Source: Hyphomonadaceae bacterium (lineage in GTDB: Bacteria; Pseudomonadota; Alphaproteobacteria; Caulobacterales; Aquidulcibacteraceae). From it: a DNA stretch of 5,369 nucleotides. The notes under the pieces are model-generated. The model saw only the letters and a program-made list of their open reading frames with translations. It was not told the DNA's origin and did no database searches. The position numbers were made by a program, and so were the translations under genes. Positions 4,435 through 5,369 of this stretch are shown piece after piece (positions within the stretch are counted from its first letter, which is position 1; each line of letters opens with the position of its first letter). The stretch covers positions 1 through 5,369 of the forward strand of contig JALOSP010000124.1 in assembly GCA_025458365.1 (NCBI GenBank), in the 5' to 3' direction.

Positions 4435-5369
4435 TCGGCCAGTGTGCGGCACCGCGGGACGATCTGGGCCTCGTCAAGGGCCTGCTCGAAACCGTCGATT
4501 GCAACATCCGCGAAGGGGTGCAGGGGGGCTATGCTGCATTGTTCGGCCCGACATCGCCGTTAACGGCGGTGATCACCGTGCTGCTGACGCTTTATGTCGC
4601 CTTCCTCGGGTTCCGGCTGCTGACCGGGCGGACAGACTTGCGGGTTGGTGATCTGCCTGTGATCGGGCTGAAGATCGGCGCGGTGGTGCTGCTCACAACG
4701 AGCTGGACCACCTATCAGGGCCTGGTGTTTGCCGCGCTGTTTGACGGGCCTGCCCAGGTCGCCGACCAGTTGCTGGTCAATCTGCCCAGCGGAACCGCGG
4801 TTGGCCCGGTGGACCTGTTTGCCAGGCTGCAATCCACATTCGACGCCCTGACAGGGGCGGCCGAAAGCCTTGCCACCACCGCAGACGGTCAGACCTCAGC
4901 CGACAACGCGCGCGCTGCAGGGCTTGTCCTGCAGGCGGCCCCCGGCACGGATCCAAGGACACTGGAAGGGATCAATCCAATCATCCAGATGCGCTCGGCC
5001 CTGCAGGGCGGACCGGCGTTTGGCGCCACGGCCCTTTGGCTGTCGGCTGTCACCATGCTGATCTCGACCATGGGACTGATCATTCTGGCCAAGCTGATGC
5101 TGGGCCTGCTGCTGGCCATCGGGCCACTGTTTGTCGGCATGTTGCTTTTTGAAAGCACCAAGGGCTTCTTCGAGGGCTGGCTGCGGACCGCGCTGGGTTT
5201 TGCCCTGATGCCGCTGGCCACGATCATCTTCACCGCTGCACTTCTTGCTTCGATCGATCCGTCGCTGGCCCGGCTGACGGCGGCCCGCGAAGCCGCCGAA
5301 TACGACCTCGAACCGGTGCTGACAGTGCTGGTGATCACCATCACCTTCACCGTGGTGTTCGCAACGGTG
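4431..5369 (+). CDS. virB6: VirB6/TrbL-family inner-membrane channel protein (partial, 3' end outside the window)
   Basis: Polytopic protein of the inner-membrane translocation channel of the T4SS. The frame opens at ATG 4431-4433, sharing ATGA with the virB4 stop, and stays open for 313 codons to the window end. The N-terminal segment has LVKGLLETVDCN at 14-25 and GYAALFGP at 33-40, followed by hydrophobic segments at about 43-65 and 76-103. A hydrophilic periplasmic-type stretch runs about 105-195, then there are helices near 199-220, 222-243, 252-275 and 295-313. The family-style block AIGPLFVGMLLFESTKGFFEGWLR spans 229-252, with Trp250. Known VirB6 proteins are about 300-400 residues, so most of the gene is present. 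No clear Shine-Dalgarno site precedes it beyond a G-rich run near 4417-4424; coupling to virB4 probably supplies ribosomes. A TrbL label is possible, but the position after virB4 favours VirB6. Confidence 0.93.
   Translation, partial: MIGQCAAPRDDLGLVKGLLETVDCNIREGVQGGYAALFGPTSPLTAVITVLLTLYVAFLGFRLLTGRTDLRVGDLPVIGLKIGAVVLLTTSWTTYQGLVFAALFDGPAQVADQLLVNLPSGTAVGPVDLFARLQSTFDALTGAAESLATTADGQTSADNARAAGLVLQAAPGTDPRTLEGINPIIQMRSALQGGPAFGATALWLSAVTMLISTMGLIILAKLMLGLLLAIGPLFVGMLLFESTKGFFEGWLRTALGFALMPLATIIFTAALLASIDPSLARLTAAREAAEYDLEPVLTVLVITITFTVVFATV

Noticed and set aside
3880..4452. A 190-codon minus-strand open frame and similar shorter ones across the virB4 3' end.
   Set aside because: They are antisense to conserved VirB4 motifs (Walker B, FATQS, PNPKA), and their composition is typical of noncoding frames.
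4889..5350. A 153-codon minus-strand open frame opposite virB6.
   Set aside because: The plus-strand frame encodes a membrane protein with VirB6 features and starts by overlap with virB4. The Ser/Arg-rich antisense frame has no support.

Overview
The window is GC-rich and densely coding, with strong codon bias, GTG starts and purine-rich Shine-Dalgarno sites. Together with the protein families present, this suggests an alphaproteobacterium. The VirB-type gene order and the VirB6 sequence style fit sphingomonads or the Caulobacterales/Maricaulales/Rhodobacterales range. The exact lineage cannot be fixed from sequence alone.

Layout: (1) 1-90, the last 29 codons of an unidentified plus-strand gene. 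(2) 100-999, minus strand, mmsB, a complete 3-hydroxyisobutyrate dehydrogenase of valine catabolism. It is convergent with the first gene and separated from it by 9 bp. (3) 1000-1256, a divergent intergenic region between mmsB and the next operon, holding operator-like repeats and only weak promoter candidates. (4) 1257-5369, plus strand, the front of a type IV secretion system (T4SS) operon: virB2 (pilin), virB3 (small inner-membrane protein), virB4 (ATPase) and virB6 (polytopic inner-membrane channel protein, cut by the window end).

VirB2 would be the pilus subunit. VirB3 and VirB4 work as a pair at the inner membrane to drive pilin extraction and substrate passage, and VirB6 forms part of the inner-membrane translocation pore. 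virB3-virB4-virB6 are tightly packed (11-bp gap, then an ATGA overlap), which implies one transcript and translational coupling. virB2 is separated from virB3 by 104 bp with several inverted repeats. No virB1 precedes virB2 and no virB5 lies between virB4 and virB6. The outer-membrane core genes (virB8-virB10), virB11 and virD4 would be expected beyond the right edge. Nothing here shows whether the system serves conjugation or effector/toxin delivery.

I found no tRNA, rRNA, insertion sequence, CRISPR array or convincing intrinsic terminator. I see no clearly new biological system. The points most worth checking are the shared operator-like motif in the divergent region, the structured virB2-virB3 gap, the missing virB5, and the start-site corrections for mmsB and virB4.
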